Below are positions 5,276 through 6,054 of a stretch of DNA of 6,054 bases, piece by piece. The notes under the pieces were generated by a model. It searched no databases and was not told where the DNA came from. It saw only the letters and a program-made list of their open reading frames with translations. A program made the position numbers and the translations under genes. The stretch's first letter is position 1. The number at the start of each line of letters is the position of its first letter. Source of the stretch: Desulfonatronospira sp. (GTDB taxonomy: Bacteria > Desulfobacterota > Desulfovibrionia > Desulfovibrionales > Desulfonatronovibrionaceae); NCBI GenBank assembly GCA_003563255.1, contig PWSL01000174.1, positions 1 to 6,054 on the forward strand. Direction: 5' to 3'.

Positions 5276-6031
5276 TCATGCCCCCTCATGTGATTGCCGG
5301 CGCAGGAATTTTTCCTGCAACTTTTTTTTGTGGTTCAGGTAGCCTTCATGGCCTATCCTTGAACCTGACAAGCCCCCCATTAAACTGATTTCCGAAAGAA
5401 ACAATTCCCCGCCCGGACTTTGCAGGATATCCAGCAGGGCATAAGGAAAATCTCCGCGCTGCATGACCTGCATACAGAATTCGTACAGGTCCCGGGACAG
5501 GTCAACAGGGGAGGCTGTACCTTGCTGGGCCAGGTTTTTGCGAAAATTATCCGGGTTGGATCTTTCGTAGGCTTCTGCATGGTCATCAATTATTATGACC
5601 CTGAAGTCCCGGGCGTTTTCAAGAAAAGGCTGGATAACCAGTGGAAAGGGCAGGGCGCCCAGGGAGTCCAGCTTCTGCAGTTCTTCCAGTGATGACCAGC
5701 GTCCCACTCCCATGCCCAGGTGCTTGCGGTCCCTTTTGCTGATAATGGACCCGTGCCTGGCATACCTGGAAAAATTGCGACAGATATCTGCGCTGCGGTA
5801 GGCGACAAATGTATCCGGGAGCATGAATGCCTGGAGCACCTCTGCCTGCATTACCTTGGAGCGGCTTAGAAAACTGCACAGTACTGAAGGGTAAAAACTC
5901 ACTCCGCGATGAAGCAGGTCCAGGATTTTCAACTCTTCTCCCGGTGCGAAGCTCAGGTGCCCTACAAAGATATCGTCCGGGCCCAGCTGATGGAATTTTT
6001 CTTTTAACTCTCTGGAAGAATAAATGATCAT
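5276..6031 (-). CDS. ATP-grasp domain protein, RimK-like, substrate unknown
   Basis: This 251-residue protein resembles RimK-type ATP-grasp ligases, which use ATP to join a carboxylate to an amine or thiol. The C-terminal half carries the pattern: VIQPFLENARDFRV (132-145, the hinge and first metal/ATP strand), NFRKNL (162-167), FPYALLDIL (195-203, with D201) and LFLSEIS (210-216). SKRDRKHLGMGV (98-109) resembles the Lys and Gly-rich nucleotide loop. The usual metal-binding E-x-N near the end reads E214-I-S216, a possible change at a key position. The N-terminal 90 residues match the pre-ATP-grasp region only loosely. No signal peptide or membrane segment is visible. The ATG at 6031 has a weak ribosome site; a repeat box ends five bases upstream. 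It may be co-transcribed with hisH, but a role in histidine synthesis is not implied. Confidence 0.75.
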   Translation of the reverse strand: MIIYSSRELKEKFHQLGPDDIFVGHLSFAPGEELKILDLLHRGVSFYPSVLCSFLSRSKVMQAEVLQAFMLPDTFVAYRSADICRNFSRYARHGSIISKRDRKHLGMGVGRWSSLEELQKLDSLGALPFPLVIQPFLENARDFRVIIIDDHAEAYERSNPDNFRKNLAQQGTASPVDLSRDLYEFCMQVMQRGDFPYALLDILQSPGGELFLSEISLMGGLSGSRIGHEGYLNHKKKLQEKFLRRQSHEGA

Positions 6032-6036
6032 GACGT

Positions 6037-6054
6037 CTTAGCACTACAGCGAAA
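6037..6054 (-). repeat. Repeat box F, cut by the window end, upstream of the ATP-grasp gene
   Basis: On the minus strand this reads TTTCGCTGTAGTGCTAAG, matching 16 of 18 positions of 4507-4524 and the core of copies E (951-966) and C (1679-1689). It ends five bases before the ATP-grasp start codon. The rest of the copy, including any hairpin, would lie beyond the window. Confidence 0.6.

Noticed and set aside
6038..6046. TTAGCACTA resembles a CIRCE (HrcA) half-site, also at 4515-4523 in reverse
   Set aside because: CIRCE needs TTAGCACTC and GAGTGCTAA nine bases apart. At 4515 the candidate partner (4496-4504) matches only about 6 of 9 with spacing 10; at 6038 the partner would lie outside the window. 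The match is explained by the repeat box.

Overview
The window reads as a chromosomal housekeeping segment of a mid-GC Gram-negative bacterium. The form of HisF (a GMD triplet at the second catalytic Asp, an NSIDADGT signature, a C-terminal RRTW) and the rpoZ-dnaJ-moaC grouping look most like sulfate-reducing Desulfobacterota of the Desulfovibrionales type. That assignment rests on remembered family resemblance, not on a search.

Layout. Positions 1-176 hold the truncated end of a palindromic repeat element. A TtcA-family PP-loop ATPase gene (188-934, minus) follows. Positions 935-1742 (808 bp) hold no credible gene but are full of repeats: a 51-52 bp short repeat copy just upstream of the PP-loop gene, degenerate repeat ends, an isolated hairpin, a complete 152-bp MITE-like element with perfect 18-bp inverted ends and an 8-bp target duplication, a good sigma70-type promoter, and a second composite element with a large hairpin. 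From 1743 to 3549 lies a tight plus-strand operon, rpoZ (RNA polymerase omega), dnaJ (class A Hsp40) and moaC (molybdopterin synthesis). It converges, with a 7-bp gap, on a minus-strand set running right to left: an ATP-grasp protein of unknown substrate (5276-6031), hisH (4520-5149) and hisF (3557-4336).

How the genes work together. HisH and HisF are the two halves of imidazole glycerol phosphate synthase (histidine pathway with a side branch to purines). All interface and catalytic residues I could check are present, but the two genes are separated by 183 bp containing another copy of the repeat. The other genes are general housekeeping: transcription, protein folding, molybdenum cofactor and probable tRNA thiolation. 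They share no single pathway.

The most unusual content is the repeat family. All copies share an end close to GTATCTGTTTAGCGCTTT. Three (1302-1453, 1549-1689, 4381-4524) carry a REP-like hairpin starting GGGGACTGGCT at exactly the same internal point. One copy (951-1002) lacks the hairpin and looks like the empty form. A short box, TTTCGYTGTAGTGCTAAG, recurs at the far end of the family next to gene starts. No transposase or REP-associated transposase is present in the window, so any mobilising enzyme must be elsewhere.
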